Translations under genes and position numbers: made by a program
Assembly: GCF_010500815.1 (NCBI RefSeq)
Contig: NZ_JAAAMG010000033.1
Coordinates: 1 to 37,491 of the forward strand
Direction of reading: 5' to 3'
DNA from: Jiella pacifica
GTDB lineage: Bacteria; Pseudomonadota; Alphaproteobacteria; Rhizobiales; Rhizobiaceae
DNA: 37,491 nt
Shown: one piece after another, positions 25,216 through 33,911 of the stretch
Layout: each line of letters opens with the position of its first letter
Position numbering within the stretch: position 1 is the first letter of the stretch
The notes under the pieces: generated by a model
The model's database searches: none
The model's input: only the letters and a program-made list of their open reading frames with translations
What the model was told of the DNA's origin: nothing

Positions 25216-26229
25216 TCACCCCAGCTCTTCCAGCCGCGCGCGGGTCGCCGGCAATCTCTCAAGGCTGGCAGCGATCCGTTCGCGCCAGCGAGGCCCTCGC
25301 GACAGCGCATCCTCATAGGCCTCGCGCAGATCGTCGGGCCGGTCCTCCGCCAGGGCCTCGATCAGAAAGGCGGCCTGGCGCCGATCCTTCTCCGACTTCA
25401 GCCGATCGGCGCCCGACCGCCTCGCCGCGACGATCAGCTTGTGGACGGCAAAGCGCTCCGGCCGCGGGATCTGCACCAGCACGCCGGCGCGATAGGCGAG
25501 AGCCGCGGCAATCGGCTCGGCGATCAGATAGTTGAGATGATGCAGCGCCCGGGCGCTGACGCCGAGTGCCTTCAGCGGCCTGAGGCCTTCCTCTTCGTCG
25601 AAGGCCGGGGTGAGGAATTCGACCAGGGCATTGCCCTTCGTCTGCCGCCACCGCCAGGTCGCGTTCACCTCGAGAGACGGCACCGGATCGAAGGCGAAAC
25701 CCGCAAGTACCTCGCCGAGCGGCGGCGCGGTTTCGTCCTCGACGGCGAGCGACAGCCGCTCGAAGCTGGCGATGTCGAGATCGTCGGTCTGGGCGGTGTC
25801 GTCGAGCCGGTAGCGGATGCCGAGCTCGCCTTCGTAGAGGCGAAAGGCGTGGGTGCCGACGATGGTGCCGCCGAGGCGGAAGAGCCCGGCCTTCGCCATC
25901 GCCGCGACCAGGCTGCCGGTGGTGGCGTCGAGACCCATGAAGCCTTCGGCGCGAAGGATCCGGATCAGCCGCGCTCGCTCGCGCTGGAGGTCCTTGGCAT
26001 CGGCGGCGATCGCCGCATGGCGTGCGAGCCGCTCGGACAGGGCAGGGGTATCCTCGCCGATATAGCTTTTGCGCACCTCGGTGCCGACCCGATAGCTGTC
26101 GTACCAATAGACCTTGCCGCCGCGGGCGACGCGGGTCGGCGTGCCGCGCAATTCGCCCGCGTGTTCCTCGAGCAGCGAGCGCAGGAGATCGTGATAGGCG
26201 GCGTGGGCGATCGGCGAATGGCGCGGCAT
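25216..26229 (-). CDS. GSU2403-type nucleotidyltransferase-fold protein
   Basis: 337-aa protein of the GSU2403/DUF1814-like nucleotidyltransferase-fold group. The core lies at about residues 115-160: LGGTIVGTHAFRLYEGELG (G-G and T-H-A-F of the nucleotide-binding turn) and QTDDLDIASF with the acidic metal-binding residues Asp149, Asp150 and Asp152. The C-terminal half is helical and charged. ATG 26229 was chosen (MPRHSP); GTG 26238 is three codons upstream in the same frame, and neither has a strong ribosome site. It precedes repA on the same strand, so it may belong with plasmid maintenance. Related folds include antitoxin/toxin (AbiEii-like) transferases, but no partner gene is next to it. 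Its function is unknown. Confidence 0.82.
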   Translation of the reverse strand: MPRHSPIAHAAYHDLLRSLLEEHAGELRGTPTRVARGGKVYWYDSYRVGTEVRKSYIGEDTPALSERLARHAAIAADAKDLQRERARLIRILRAEGFMGLDATTGSLVAAMAKAGLFRLGGTIVGTHAFRLYEGELGIRYRLDDTAQTDDLDIASFERLSLAVEDETAPPLGEVLAGFAFDPVPSLEVNATWRWRQTKGNALVEFLTPAFDEEEGLRPLKALGVSARALHHLNYLIAEPIAAALAYRAGVLVQIPRPERFAVHKLIVAARRSGADRLKSEKDRRQAAFLIEALAEDRPDDLREAYEDALSRGPRWRERIAASLERLPATRARLEELG

Positions 26230-26257
26230 GTTCAACACTCGAAATGATCGTTGAACA
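26229..26257. promoter_or_regulatory. Inverted-repeat operator 1 at the nucleotidyltransferase start
   Basis: TGTTCAAC, 13 bases, GTTGAACA. It overlaps the proposed ATG. A second copy with the same arms and same 13-base centre length lies 58 bp upstream. Operator function is inferred. Confidence 0.6.
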
Positions 26258-26286
26258 TGCCGGAATGTGGCCCTGCCGACAAGGGA

Positions 26287-26315
26287 TGTTCAACACCAGT
26301 TCCGACTGTTGAACA
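26287..26315. promoter_or_regulatory. Inverted-repeat operator 2 upstream of the nucleotidyltransferase
   Basis: TGTTCAAC, 13 bases, GTTGAACA, identical arms to 26229-26257 but a different centre. Conserved arms with a variable centre suggest protein binding rather than a recent duplication. Confidence 0.6.
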
Positions 26316-26449
26316 CGCGCGCAAACGTCGAGCGGTCGCGGCGACGATTAGTCGTCAGGCTTGACCGTCGCCGTGAGGACCGAGCAGGTCGAAGATCAGG
26401 CCGCTCAGAGCCCGGTGATACGCTCGACCGTTTCTGCCCGCTGCGTGCC

Positions 26450-27598
26450 TCACACCCCGAAACGGGCCGTCTCGATCCCCTTCGCCGCATCCAGCGCCGG
26501 CGCCGGCCTGTCGGTCTCCAGCCCGCTCCGCGAAAACACGATCGGCGTTCTCAGCCCCGGCACGCCGCCGGCCTCGATCTTCAGGCCGCGCGCTTCGATC
26601 TGCGGCTCCGCAAGGGCCTCGGCGACGGTGTTGATCGGCCCGCCGGGAACGCCGGCAGCCTCCAGTGCGGCGATGATGTCCGCGCGGTTCTGCCGGGCAA
26701 TGGCCGGGCCGAGGAGGGCGGTCAGCCGCTCGCGGTTCTCCACCCGCGCCGGATTGGTGGCGAAGGCGGGGTCCGCGGCGAGGGCGCCGAGATCGAGCAC
26801 CCGGCAGAGATTCGCAAACTGCCGGTCGTTGCCGCAGGCGACGATGACGTGGCCGTCGCTTGCCGCGAAGACCTGATAGGGCACGATATTCGGATGGGCA
26901 TTGCCCATGCGCCGCGGCGCCTTGCCGGAGACGAGAGCGTTCATCGCCTGGTTGGCGAGCGCTGCGACGCCGCAGTCGAGGAGGGCGAGGTCGACATGTT
27001 GGCCGAGCCCGGAACGCTGCCGCTCGATGATCGCCGCCTGGATGGCGATGGTGCCGTAGAGCCCGGTCAGGATGTCGATCCAGGCGACGCCGATCTTCTG
27101 CGGCTCGCCCTCGGGATCGCCGGTCAGGTCCATGATCCCGCACATCCCCTGGATCAGGAAGTCGTAGCCCGGCCGCGACGCCTCCGGCCCGGTCTGGCCG
27201 AAGCCGGTGATCGAGGCGTAGACGAGGCGGGGATTGCGCGCTGAAAGGCTGTCGTAGTCGAGGCCGAAGCGCCTGAGACCCCCGACCTTGAAGTTCTCGA
27301 CGACGATGTCGGCGTCATCGATCAGCCGTTTCAGCGCCTCCAACTGCGCCTCGTCCTTGAAGTCGCAGACGAAGCTCTGCTTGCCCCGGTTAGCCGCGTG
27401 GAAATAGGCGGCCGTCGGCCGTTCCTCGCCGTCGCGCTGGATGAAGGGTGGGCCCCAGGTCCGCGTATCGTCGCCTTCCGGCGCCTCGACCTTGATCACC
27501 TCGGCGCCGAGATCGGCCAGCGTCTGGCCGATCCAGGGACCGGCGAGGATGCGGGCGAGCTCGACGACCTTGAGGCCCTTCAGCGGCGCATCGGCCAT
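26450..27598 (-). CDS. CaiB/BaiF-family CoA-transferase (probable glutarate CoA-transferase)
   Basis: 382-aa class III CoA-transferase. N-terminal motif LKGLKVVELARILAGPWIGQTLADLGAEVIKVE, with the conserved catalytic Asp in the PGYDFLIQGMCG stretch (near residue 165), as in the family. Its ATG overlaps the stop of the glutaryl-CoA dehydrogenase by one base (TGATG), so both are coupled. In many proteobacteria this pair works together: CoA is moved from succinyl-CoA to glutarate, and glutaryl-CoA is then oxidised. The exact acceptor acid is inferred from the neighbour. Confidence 0.92.
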   Translation of the reverse strand: MADAPLKGLKVVELARILAGPWIGQTLADLGAEVIKVEAPEGDDTRTWGPPFIQRDGEERPTAAYFHAANRGKQSFVCDFKDEAQLEALKRLIDDADIVVENFKVGGLRRFGLDYDSLSARNPRLVYASITGFGQTGPEASRPGYDFLIQGMCGIMDLTGDPEGEPQKIGVAWIDILTGLYGTIAIQAAIIERQRSGLGQHVDLALLDCGVAALANQAMNALVSGKAPRRMGNAHPNIVPYQVFAASDGHVIVACGNDRQFANLCRVLDLGALAADPAFATNPARVENRERLTALLGPAIARQNRADIIAALEAAGVPGGPINTVAEALAEPQIEARGLKIEAGGVPGLRTPIVFSRSGLETDRPAPALDAAKGIETARFGV

Positions 27599-28806
27599 CA
27601 AAAGAAGGCCTGCAGCCCGGTCACGGCGCGGCCGAGGATCAGCGCGTGGACGTCGTGGGTGCCCTCATAGGTGTTGACGGTCTCGAGATTGATCATGTGG
27701 CGCATCACCGGGAATTCCTCGGAAATGCCGTTGCCGCCGTGCATGTCGCGGGCCATCCGGGCGATGTCGAGAGCCTTGCCGCAGTTGTTGCGCTTGATCA
27801 GCGAGATCATCTCCGGGGCGGCATTCGCCTCGTCCATCAGGCGGCCGACCCGGAGCGAGGCCTGAAGCCCGAGGGCGATCTCGGTCTCCATCTCGGCGAG
27901 CTTCTTCTGAAACAGCTGGGTCTGGGCGAGGGGCCTGCCGAACTGCTTGCGGTCGAGGCCGTATTGGCGGGCGGCGTGGAAACAGGCTTCCGCCGCGCCC
28001 ATGACGCCCCATGAAATGCCGTAGCGGGCTCGGTTGAGACAGCCGAACGGCCCCTTCAGCCCCTCGACATTCGGCAGAAGCGCGTTTTCCGAGACCTCGA
28101 CGCCGTCGAGCACGATCTCGCCGGTGACGCTGGCCCGCAGGGACAGCTTGCCGCCGATCTTCGGGGCGGTGAGGCCCTTCATGCCCTTTTCGAGGACGAA
28201 GCCCTTGATCTTGCCGCCATGGGCCTCGGACTTCGCCCAGACGACGAAGACGTCGGCGATCGGCGAATTGGAGATCCACATCTTCGAGCCGTTGAGGACA
28301 TAGCCGCCCTCGGTCTTCTTTGCGACGGTCTTCATGCCGCCGGGGTCGGAGCCGGCGTCGGGCTCGGTGAGGCCGAAGCAGCCGATGAACTCGCCGGAGG
28401 CGAGCTTCGGCAGGTAGCGCCGACGCTGCTCCTCGGTGCCATAGGCGTAGATCGGATACATGACGAGAGAGGACTGCACCGACATCATCGAGCGATAGCC
28501 GCTATCGATCCGCTCGATCTCCCGGGCGACGAGGCCATAGGCGACATAGGAGGCGCCGATGCCACCATATTCTTCGGGAATGGTCACGCCGAGAAGCCCC
28601 ATCTCGCCCATCGCCGGGAAGATCGACGGGTCGATCCGCTCCTCGCGCGCCGCTTCGACGACGGCGGGGGCGAGGCGGCTTTCGGCGAAGTTGCGCGCCG
28701 CCTCGGCGAGCATGCGCTCGTCCTCGGACAGCTGGGCGGAAAGGCGGAACGGGTCCGCCCAGTCGAACCGGCCGAGATCCGGCGCGTCCTTGGGCTTCAG
28801 GGCCAT
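27598..28806 (-). CDS. gcdH: Glutaryl-CoA dehydrogenase
   Basis: 402-aa FAD-dependent acyl-CoA dehydrogenase. Glutaryl-CoA dehydrogenase features: N-terminal [29 protein letters not shown]-like motif [16 protein letters not shown], and the catalytic Glu in [15 protein letters not shown] at about 380. It converts glutaryl-CoA to crotonyl-CoA, an end step of lysine, tryptophan or glutarate breakdown. ATG 28806 with GGGAG upstream. A promoter-like pair TTGAAG (28871-28866), 18 bp, TATCAC (28847-28842) and a palindrome at 28890 lie before it; the LysR gene upstream is the probable regulator. Confidence 0.95.
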   Translation of the reverse strand: MALKPKDAPDLGRFDWADPFRLSAQLSEDERMLAEAARNFAESRLAPAVVEAAREERIDPSIFPAMGEMGLLGVTIPEEYGGIGASYVAYGLVAREIERIDSGYRSMMSVQSSLVMYPIYAYGTEEQRRRYLPKLASGEFIGCFGLTEPDAGSDPGGMKTVAKKTEGGYVLNGSKMWISNSPIADVFVVWAKSEAHGGKIKGFVLEKGMKGLTAPKIGGKLSLRASVTGEIVLDGVEVSENALLPNVEGLKGPFGCLNRARYGISWGVMGAAEACFHAARQYGLDRKQFGRPLAQTQLFQKKLAEMETEIALGLQASLRVGRLMDEANAAPEMISLIKRNNCGKALDIARMARDMHGGNGISEEFPVMRHMINLETVNTYEGTHDVHALILGRAVTGLQAFF

Positions 28807-29127
28807 GAGAATTCTCCCGAATGTCTTTGCGTTCGGCCGCGGTGATAGCACCGGCGGGCGAGGGGCTTCAAACGAATTGGACTTGCAAAGTCATGAGGAT
28901 CGATCATGACGTCGAAGGGCGGGGCGTTCCAGTTCCTCAAGGCCCCGCCTTGCCATCGAGCGAGGCAAGCCCGGCGAAAAAGCATCGGCCAGCGGCGCCA
29001 GCCGCACGGGGCAGGGCGGCGATCGTCCAACTTGTCGTTCCACCCGCAGGCATAGGCTTCTGACCGCCGTCACCCTCGGTCGCATCGCCGGGCAGGCCGC
29101 CGTGCGAGGCCGCTGAACCCGCGCGGG
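28807..29127. other. Intergenic control region between lysR and gcdH
   Basis: 321 bp without a gene. It holds a promoter-like pair for gcdH at 28842-28871 and the interrupted palindrome at 28890-28910. The rest, next to the LysR stop, shows nothing definite. Confidence 0.5.
28890..28910. promoter_or_regulatory. Palindromic candidate operator of gcdH
   Basis: GTCATGA, 7 bases, TCATGAC, just upstream of the candidate -35. The arms are perfect. LysR-type T-N11-A is contained. Likely target of the adjacent LysR protein. Confidence 0.5.
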
Positions 29128-30042
29128 TCAGGCCGGATCGGCCGTGCGCGCCGAACTGGCGGATTCCGCCACCAGCCAGTCGCGAAACACCGTGAAGGCC
29201 GGGTTGTCGGCCTGCTGCGGCGGGAAGATCAGGCCGTAGGGCGAGCCGCCGTCGAGACTGCGGGCCGAGGCGCGCACCAGCCGTCCGGAGGCGATTTCCT
29301 CCTCGACGAGGACATGGGGCACCAGCGCCGCGCCGAGCCCCGCCCGCGCTGCCGAGAGAACCATGCCGAAATGTTCGAAGCGCGGCCCGCGAAGGATGCT
29401 GACGGCGTCCATCTTCGCCACCTGGAACCAGCGCAGCCAGAGATCGGGCCGCGTCGCCTGCTGCAAGAGCGGCAGCTCGGCGAGCTCGCCGTCGGTGAGG
29501 CCGCCCGATCGTCCGGCGACGTTCGGGCTGGCGACGACGATCAGCGTTTCGTCGAGGAGCGCGATCGCCTCGGCCCCGCGCGAACGCAGCTCCAGCCGCT
29601 GGATCGCCGCATCCGCCGGGTCGCGGGAAAAATCCACCGGCCCCAGTGCCGAGGTGAGATCGATGGTGATGTCCGGTGCAGTCGCGGCGAGGCGGGGGAG
29701 CCGCGGGATCAGCCAAGCACTGGCGAAGGTCGGCAGGACGACGAGGCGAAGAAGCTGTTCGCGGCCGCCGAATGACATGACCGTCAGCGCCGCGCCGTCG
29801 AGGTCGGCGAGGATCCGCTCGGCATCGCGCAGGAAGGAGCGTCCGGCATCCGAAAGGATCAGCCGCTGACGCACCCGGTGGAACAGCCGCACGCCGAGCC
29901 GCTCCTCGAGGCTCCGGAGCGAGCGGCTGATGGCGCTCTGGGTCAGGCCGAGAGTATGCGCCGCCCGCGTCGCCGAGCCCGCCTCTGCCAGGGCCCGCAG
30001 GGTTTCGAGCTCACCGATGGTCGGGGTGTAGGATCGTCGCAT
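29128..30042 (-). CDS. LysR-family regulator of the glutarate genes (putative)
   Basis: 304-aa LysR-type regulator: winged helix at about 10-68 (LETLRALAEAGSATRAAHTLGLTQSAISRSLRSLEERLGVRLFHR) and ligand-binding domain from about 92. It is in tandem with, and upstream of, gcdH, and close to that gene's palindrome, so GcdR-like control is the simplest reading. ATG 30042. A parS-like site lies 26 bp upstream of its start. Confidence 0.9.
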   Translation of the reverse strand: MRRSYTPTIGELETLRALAEAGSATRAAHTLGLTQSAISRSLRSLEERLGVRLFHRVRQRLILSDAGRSFLRDAERILADLDGAALTVMSFGGREQLLRLVVLPTFASAWLIPRLPRLAATAPDITIDLTSALGPVDFSRDPADAAIQRLELRSRGAEAIALLDETLIVVASPNVAGRSGGLTDGELAELPLLQQATRPDLWLRWFQVAKMDAVSILRGPRFEHFGMVLSAARAGLGAALVPHVLVEEEIASGRLVRASARSLDGGSPYGLIFPPQQADNPAFTVFRDWLVAESASSARTADPA

Positions 30043-30335
30043 GGGCTCTCTTCTCGTCAGCCGCCGACTTGGCAGCTGTCAACGGATGGTCCGGGCGGGC
30101 CTTCCAGGTCCGGCATGGCTTTAGCACGTCGCCGACCCGGCGGGAGACGCTTTGCGCCGTCCTCGCAGCCGCGCTGGCCCTACAGGAAGGACGCATAGCC
30201 TTGGTCGCTCATCGCACCGGAAGCCAGCGCAATCACCCCCGATCGGCCGTGTGCCGAGGCGCCTTACGCTCCCGACATGCATTCGCTCGGGTTGCCGCAG
30301 AGCCATGACCGGCGGCGTTCAACCCGTCCGGTCGA
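30043..30335. other. Intergenic stretch with parS-like site
   Basis: 293 bp between the LysR gene and the HNH gene. Apart from the parS-like palindrome at 30068 no gene or strong signal was seen. Confidence 0.4.
30068..30083. promoter_or_regulatory. parS-like partition site 3
   Basis: CTTGGCAGCTGTCAAC fits the repABC parS consensus except for its first base (C for G). It shares the GCAGCTGTCAA core of the two other sites and lies 9 kb away from the rep genes. Confidence 0.6.
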
Positions 30336-30809
30336 TCATTTCCGATATGGCCCTTCGAACAGATCGCCGATGGCGCGACGCATCAGGATCGTCAGCCGCC
30401 GCTTCTTCATGTTCCAGGGCCGGTCGTGATTGAGATGGCAGGCTTGGCAGAGCGCGGCGAGGTTGTCGCCGGAATTGTTGGCGGTGTCCTGATCGAGATG
30501 GGCGCAGGAGAGGCGCACCTCCAGGAGCCGCCACGGCTGGTCGGCCCCAGCCAGCTGCATTGCCGCTCCGTTCTCGGGATCCGCCTGCCTCGGGTCCGGC
30601 AAGGCATGGCGCAGCAATCGCCAGCGCCCGTCGCGCCAGCGCCCGGCCGCCTCGTCGAACCAGCGACCGCCGGGAAGATGGTAGACCCTTTCGCCATGCC
30701 GCCGCCCGCAATGCTCGCAGCGGCCCTTGGCGCGGCCGAAGCGGATGGCGGCGGAGAGCTCGCGCCAGTCGATCGGGTAGAAGTGCCGGTGTTCAGGCCG
30801 GATCGGCAT
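30336..30809 (-). CDS. HNH endonuclease domain protein
   Basis: 157-aa protein with a zinc-ribbon-like CEHCGRRHG (near residue 31) and an HNH core [30 protein letters not shown] (about 103-132) with Cys pair and His. It has no large added domain. ATG 30809 with GGGGAGG upstream; its 5' end overlaps the resolvase 3' end by 17 bp, so they are co-transcribed. Such proteins nick or cut DNA and are common in phages and plasmids; a target cannot be predicted. Confidence 0.85.
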   Translation of the reverse strand: MPIRPEHRHFYPIDWRELSAAIRFGRAKGRCEHCGRRHGERVYHLPGGRWFDEAAGRWRDGRWRLLRHALPDPRQADPENGAAMQLAGADQPWRLLEVRLSCAHLDQDTANNSGDNLAALCQACHLNHDRPWNMKKRRLTILMRRAIGDLFEGPYRK

Positions 30810-31449
30810 CGGGTGCCTCCCCGGAGCAGTCGATCGCGCCCCTCCCCGCGCCCCCATCCGGCTTCGGCGCGTCCTTCGTTCTATCCCGGACACGCGTGAT
30901 GGTCAGCCGGCTTACATCGAAGTCTCGCGCCAGCCGGGAAATCGAGGCGCCGTCTTCCAGCTTGCGGATCACGGCCTGTCTCTGGACTTCGGTCAGGCGC
31001 GGCGGACGGCCGAGCGTCTTGCCCTCGGCCTTGGCGCGGATCAGCCCGGCCTGGGTGCGCTCGATCAGAAGGTCGCGCTCGAATTCGGCGACGGCGTTGA
31101 TCACGCCCATCGTCATGCGCCCCGCCGGGCTCGTCAGATCGACGCCGCCGAGCGCCAGGCAGTGCACCTTGATCCCGCCTTCGTCGAGCCGATCGACGGT
31201 CTTGCGCACGTCCATCGCATTGCGGCCGAGCCGGTCCAGCTTGGTGACGACGAGGATGTCGCCCTCCTCCAGCCGATCGACGAGCTTGGCGAAGCCGGGC
31301 CGCTCGGACGCGGCGACCGAGCCGGAGACGGTTTCGGCGACGATCCGGCGCGGCTCAACCTGAAACCCCGCCGCGCGGATCTCGCCGAGCTGATTCTCTG
31401 TGGTCTGTCCGACGGTCGAGACCCGGACATAGGCAAAAATGCGGGACAT
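30793..31449 (-). CDS. Serine recombinase (resolvase/invertase family)
   Basis: 218-aa small serine recombinase. Catalytic domain about 1-135 with the nucleophile Ser in [16 protein letters not shown] (residue 11) and the conserved [16 protein letters not shown] and [28 protein letters not shown]-terminal helix-turn-helix about 150-200 ([38 protein letters not shown]). ATG 31449. There is no transposase nearby. The likely task on this plasmid is multimer resolution, with a res-like region upstream. Confidence 0.93.
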   Translation of the reverse strand: MSRIFAYVRVSTVGQTTENQLGEIRAAGFQVEPRRIVAETVSGSVAASERPGFAKLVDRLEEGDILVVTKLDRLGRNAMDVRKTVDRLDEGGIKVHCLALGGVDLTSPAGRMTMGVINAVAEFERDLLIERTQAGLIRAKAEGKTLGRPPRLTEVQRQAVIRKLEDGASISRLARDFDVSRLTITRVRDRTKDAPKPDGGAGRGAIDCSGEAPDADPA

Positions 31450-31725
31450 GGAGCGCGTCGGGCCACCAAACTGTATCAAAAAGGTGATCCCATTTATCGC
31501 GCATGCTCGAAAGCGCTGCAAGCTAATTTTTGTCGATATCGGGCGATGCCGCTCACAAACGGTCCATTTTGGACTTCCCGATCGGCCATGGCACCGCTTG
31601 CGTCACGCCCCCCTCGTGACACTCGTTCCGCAATGGCAATTATCAGGCAAGGCCAGACGGCGGCAGCCGGCATGCAGAATCCGCCTGCTCGTCCTCTGCG
31701 TCAACGCCCAGGCGGGTCAGCGCGC
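31450..31725. other. AT-rich spacer upstream of the resolvase, possible res region
   Basis: 276 bp with lower GC than its surroundings, directly upstream of the resolvase. It holds TTGTCGATATCGGGC near 31530 and the palindrome GTCCATTTTGGAC near 31564. Resolvase genes commonly sit beside their res site; subsites could not be delimited. Confidence 0.35.
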
Positions 31726-32430
31726 CTAGTCTCTCACCGCATAGGTCTCGCCCGAGGCCTCTTCGCGCAGGAGATCGACCCTCGCGCCGTCCCAATGATA
31801 GGAATAGTGCCGGCCCTGCGCCGGCACGCCGACCACGTCCGGCCAGAAGGCCGCGAGGCAACGGCCGCCCGGAAAGCGGACGCTCGGATAGGCGATGCCG
31901 TCGGAGCCCTCGCCTCTGAGACGCTGGGCGAGCGCCTGCGACGGCGCGTAGTCGTCCGGCTCGAGGCACGGCTGCCACCCTCCTCCACCGAGATCGTGCA
32001 GCTCCGCGTCGAGCCTGCCGACGAGTTCGCGAAACTGCGACGTCCAGCCGGGGGGCTCGGCCGTCGCGGCCATGAAGCGCTGGTGGTGATGGATCGTCTC
32101 GAACAGCGCCACCTCGATGCGGTCGCCGGCGTAGTAGATACCGAAGGAGCCGTCGGAGAAGCGGCTCGGCCGGTCGGGCGAGAAATGGGTGAAGGGCGCC
32201 ATCGCCCAGCTGGCGCCCGGCCCCGAAACGCGCCGTTCCAAGGGCACGGCGTCGAGATGGCCGATCGTTTCGGCGAGCCTCGGATTGGTCGCCGCCTCGG
32301 CGCGCGCCAGGGCATCCCAGTCGGCCGGGTCGGCGATGTCCTCGAAGAGGTCGATCGGCGGAAAGACCGAGCGGATGATGCGGTGGGTCGCCGGCCAGCG
32401 CAGCCGGGAAAGCGGCGGCGTCGCCGTCAT
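31726..32430 (-). CDS. RES-domain toxin (NAD-degrading)
   Basis: 234-aa RES-family protein. The core is HLDAVPLERRVSG ... PSRFSDGSFGIYYAGDRIEVALFET, with conserved Arg, Tyr and Glu, and the C-terminal motif RFPGGRCLAAFWPDVV with a Cys/Phe stretch. RES toxins of the MbcT/ParT group break down NAD. It is 22 bp downstream of the Xre/MbcA-type antitoxin and in the same direction, the normal order in these modules. Size is normal for the family. Plasmid addiction is the likely role. Confidence 0.92.
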   Translation of the reverse strand: MTATPPLSRLRWPATHRIIRSVFPPIDLFEDIADPADWDALARAEAATNPRLAETIGHLDAVPLERRVSGPGASWAMAPFTHFSPDRPSRFSDGSFGIYYAGDRIEVALFETIHHHQRFMAATAEPPGWTSQFRELVGRLDAELHDLGGGGWQPCLEPDDYAPSQALAQRLRGEGSDGIAYPSVRFPGGRCLAAFWPDVVGVPAQGRHYSYHWDGARVDLLREEASGETYAVRD

Positions 32431-32452
32431 CGCGGCCCGCCCTTGCGGCGTC

Positions 32453-32869
32453 TCACCAGCCGCCCCGCTCGGCGTCGAGATAGCGGCGAACGCGCATCAG
32501 GTCGGTCAATTCGCCGCCCCGCATCACCTCCAGCGCGGAGCGCCCGCCAAAAGCCGCGTTCGGCCGGGAGATCCAGCCATAGCCGCGCTCGGGCTCGGCA
32601 AAGACGATGCGCAGGCTCTTGTGAATGCCGAGGAGATTGGAGAGTCGGGCGCCGAGATCGCGGGTGAGCTTCGGCAACTCGCCCTTCTTCCAGCGCGCCC
32701 AACTGCGCGGGGCGATGCCGCCGAGGAGGATGCAGGCGTCCCGGTCGGACAGACCCCAACGCGCGAACAGATTGACCACCGCCCGCGCCGCGGCCGCGGC
32801 GTCGGCACCGCCCATGACGGCAGGCGCGGGCTCGGCGGGGCGGGCGTGAACGAGTTCCAATGCGGGCAC
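32453..32869 (-). CDS. MbcA/ParS/Xre-family antitoxin
   Basis: 138-aa antitoxin with an Xre-like HTH (about 30-80: AVVNLFARWGLSDRDACILLGGIAPRSWARWKKGE) and the C-terminal toxin-binding domain (about 82-138: LSNLLGIHKSLRIVF, ISRPNAAFGGRSALEVMRGGEL, VRRYLDAERGGW), as in the MbcA/Xre DUF2384 group. GTG 32869 preceded by GGAG is preferred, because the in-frame ATG at 32902 overlaps the predicted -10. It neutralises the RES toxin and probably represses its own promoter. Confidence 0.9.
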   Translation of the reverse strand: MPALELVHARPAEPAPAVMGGADAAAAARAVVNLFARWGLSDRDACILLGGIAPRSWARWKKGELPKLTRDLGARLSNLLGIHKSLRIVFAEPERGYGWISRPNAAFGGRSALEVMRGGELTDLMRVRRYLDAERGGW

Positions 32870-32902
32870 AGGCGATCTCCGGCAGTCATCGGCTTTTGGC
32901 AT

Positions 32903-32931
32903 GAAATAGTGGTTTCGTTGCCAATTGGCAA
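32903..32931 (-). promoter_or_regulatory. Promoter and palindromic operator of the RES/Xre module
   Basis: TTGCCA (32931-32926), 17 bp, TATTTC (32908-32903), directed at the antitoxin gene. The -35 lies in a perfect 14-base palindrome TTGCCAATTGGCAA (32918-32931), a probable autorepression site. The predicted start near 32896 supports the GTG at 32869. Confidence 0.5.
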
Positions 32932-32939
32932 TGGCTCGT

Positions 32940-32967
32940 CCATCGACCATCGACCATCGACCATCGG
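32940..32967. repeat. Heptamer tandem repeat (CCATCGA x4)
   Basis: Four adjoining 7-base units (three CCATCGA and one CCATCGG) immediately upstream of the antitoxin operator. Could add binding sites for the regulator or be a slippage-prone microsatellite. Confidence 0.8.
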
Positions 32968-33070
32968 AGCGATCCAGACACGGCGCGCCGTACTCAACCG
33001 GCCGGACCGCCGCCCCGCCCATGCCGGCGCCCGCGGCCGCTGCAGGGACGCCTCGCCCGGGCCGACGGCA

Positions 33071-33838
33071 TCATGGCCGATACGCCGCCATCCAGCCGAG
33101 CCCCGCATCCGTCGTCGTCGCGGGCCTGTACTCCGCCCCGACGAAACCGTCGTAGCCGGCGACCTCGAACATCGGAAGCAGCCGGTCATAGGCGACTTCC
33201 CCGCCGTCCGGCTCGGCGCGCGAAGGGACGGCGGCGATCTGGACATGGCCGATCATTTCCCGATGGGACCTGAAGCTTTCGGCAAGATCGCCGCCGGTGA
33301 TCTGCAGATGGTAGCAGTCGAACATGATCGACAGCTCCGGCCGGGCGAGGCGCGCGACGATGTCGGCGGCCATCGCAAGGCCGATGAGGAAATAGTCGGG
33401 TGCGTCGCGGTGGTTCAGCGGCTCGATCAGGACCCCCATCGCGTGGCGGGCGGCGACGTCGCAGGCATGCGCGAGATTGGTCTCGAAGGTCTTGCGCGCA
33501 CCCGCGACGCCAAAGGCCTTGCCCGCCATCACGTGGACCCGCCTCGCGCCGATCCGCGCGCCATAGGCGAAGGCTTCGTCGATCGCCGCCCGCGCCTCGG
33601 CCTCGCGGCCGGGAAGGGCGGCAAGGCCGTTGTCGATGCCGGGCCTGCCGCGGCGGGTGTTGAGGCCGAGCATCGGCAGGCCGGTTTCCTCCAGCGCGGC
33701 CCTCACCGCGTCCGGATCGACGTCGTAGGGCCAGTGGCACTCGACGGCCTCGAACCCCGCCCCCCTGGCCCGGCGGATCGCATCGGGGAGCGCAAGCTCG
33801 GTCCACAGAAAGCCGAGATTGGCGGAAAAGCGCAGCAT
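33071..33838 (-). CDS. Hydroxypyruvate isomerase-like TIM-barrel protein
   Basis: 255-aa xylose-isomerase-like TIM barrel, the length of hydroxypyruvate isomerase Hyi/OtnI. Typical features: MLRFSANLGFLWTE, GFEAVECHWPYDV near 30, EPLNHRDAPDYFL near 145 (catalytic Glu) and IMFDCYHLQITGGD near 182-195 (Asp, His), then GHVQIAAVPSRAEPDGGE and VGAEYRPA near 240 with a second Glu. It would interconvert hydroxypyruvate and tartronate semialdehyde or a related sugar acid. ATG 33838 with GGAGGGA upstream. It stands alone, with no glyoxylate or sugar-acid gene beside it. Confidence 0.85.
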   Translation of the reverse strand: MLRFSANLGFLWTELALPDAIRRARGAGFEAVECHWPYDVDPDAVRAALEETGLPMLGLNTRRGRPGIDNGLAALPGREAEARAAIDEAFAYGARIGARRVHVMAGKAFGVAGARKTFETNLAHACDVAARHAMGVLIEPLNHRDAPDYFLIGLAMAADIVARLARPELSIMFDCYHLQITGGDLAESFRSHREMIGHVQIAAVPSRAEPDGGEVAYDRLLPMFEVAGYDGFVGAEYRPATTTDAGLGWMAAYRP

Positions 33839-33911
33839 CAGGTCCCTCCACGTCGAAAGCCGCCCCAAAACGGCGAGGCGATCATGCCGGCGGGCCAGGA
33901 CGCTGCGGCGC

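Noticed and set aside
23293-26247. A 984-codon open frame on the plus strand opposite repB, repA and the nucleotidyltransferase
   Set aside because: It lies antisense to three well-supported genes, its product has no domain and is Arg/Gly-rich; a typical GC-rich shadow.
31450-31725. Transposon Tn3-type module around the resolvase
   Set aside because: No tnpA and no 38-bp terminal inverted repeats were seen.
32940-32967. CCATCGA repeats as replication iterons or CRISPR
   Set aside because: Too short, no spacers, only four units, and away from rep; nearer to the toxin-antitoxin promoter.
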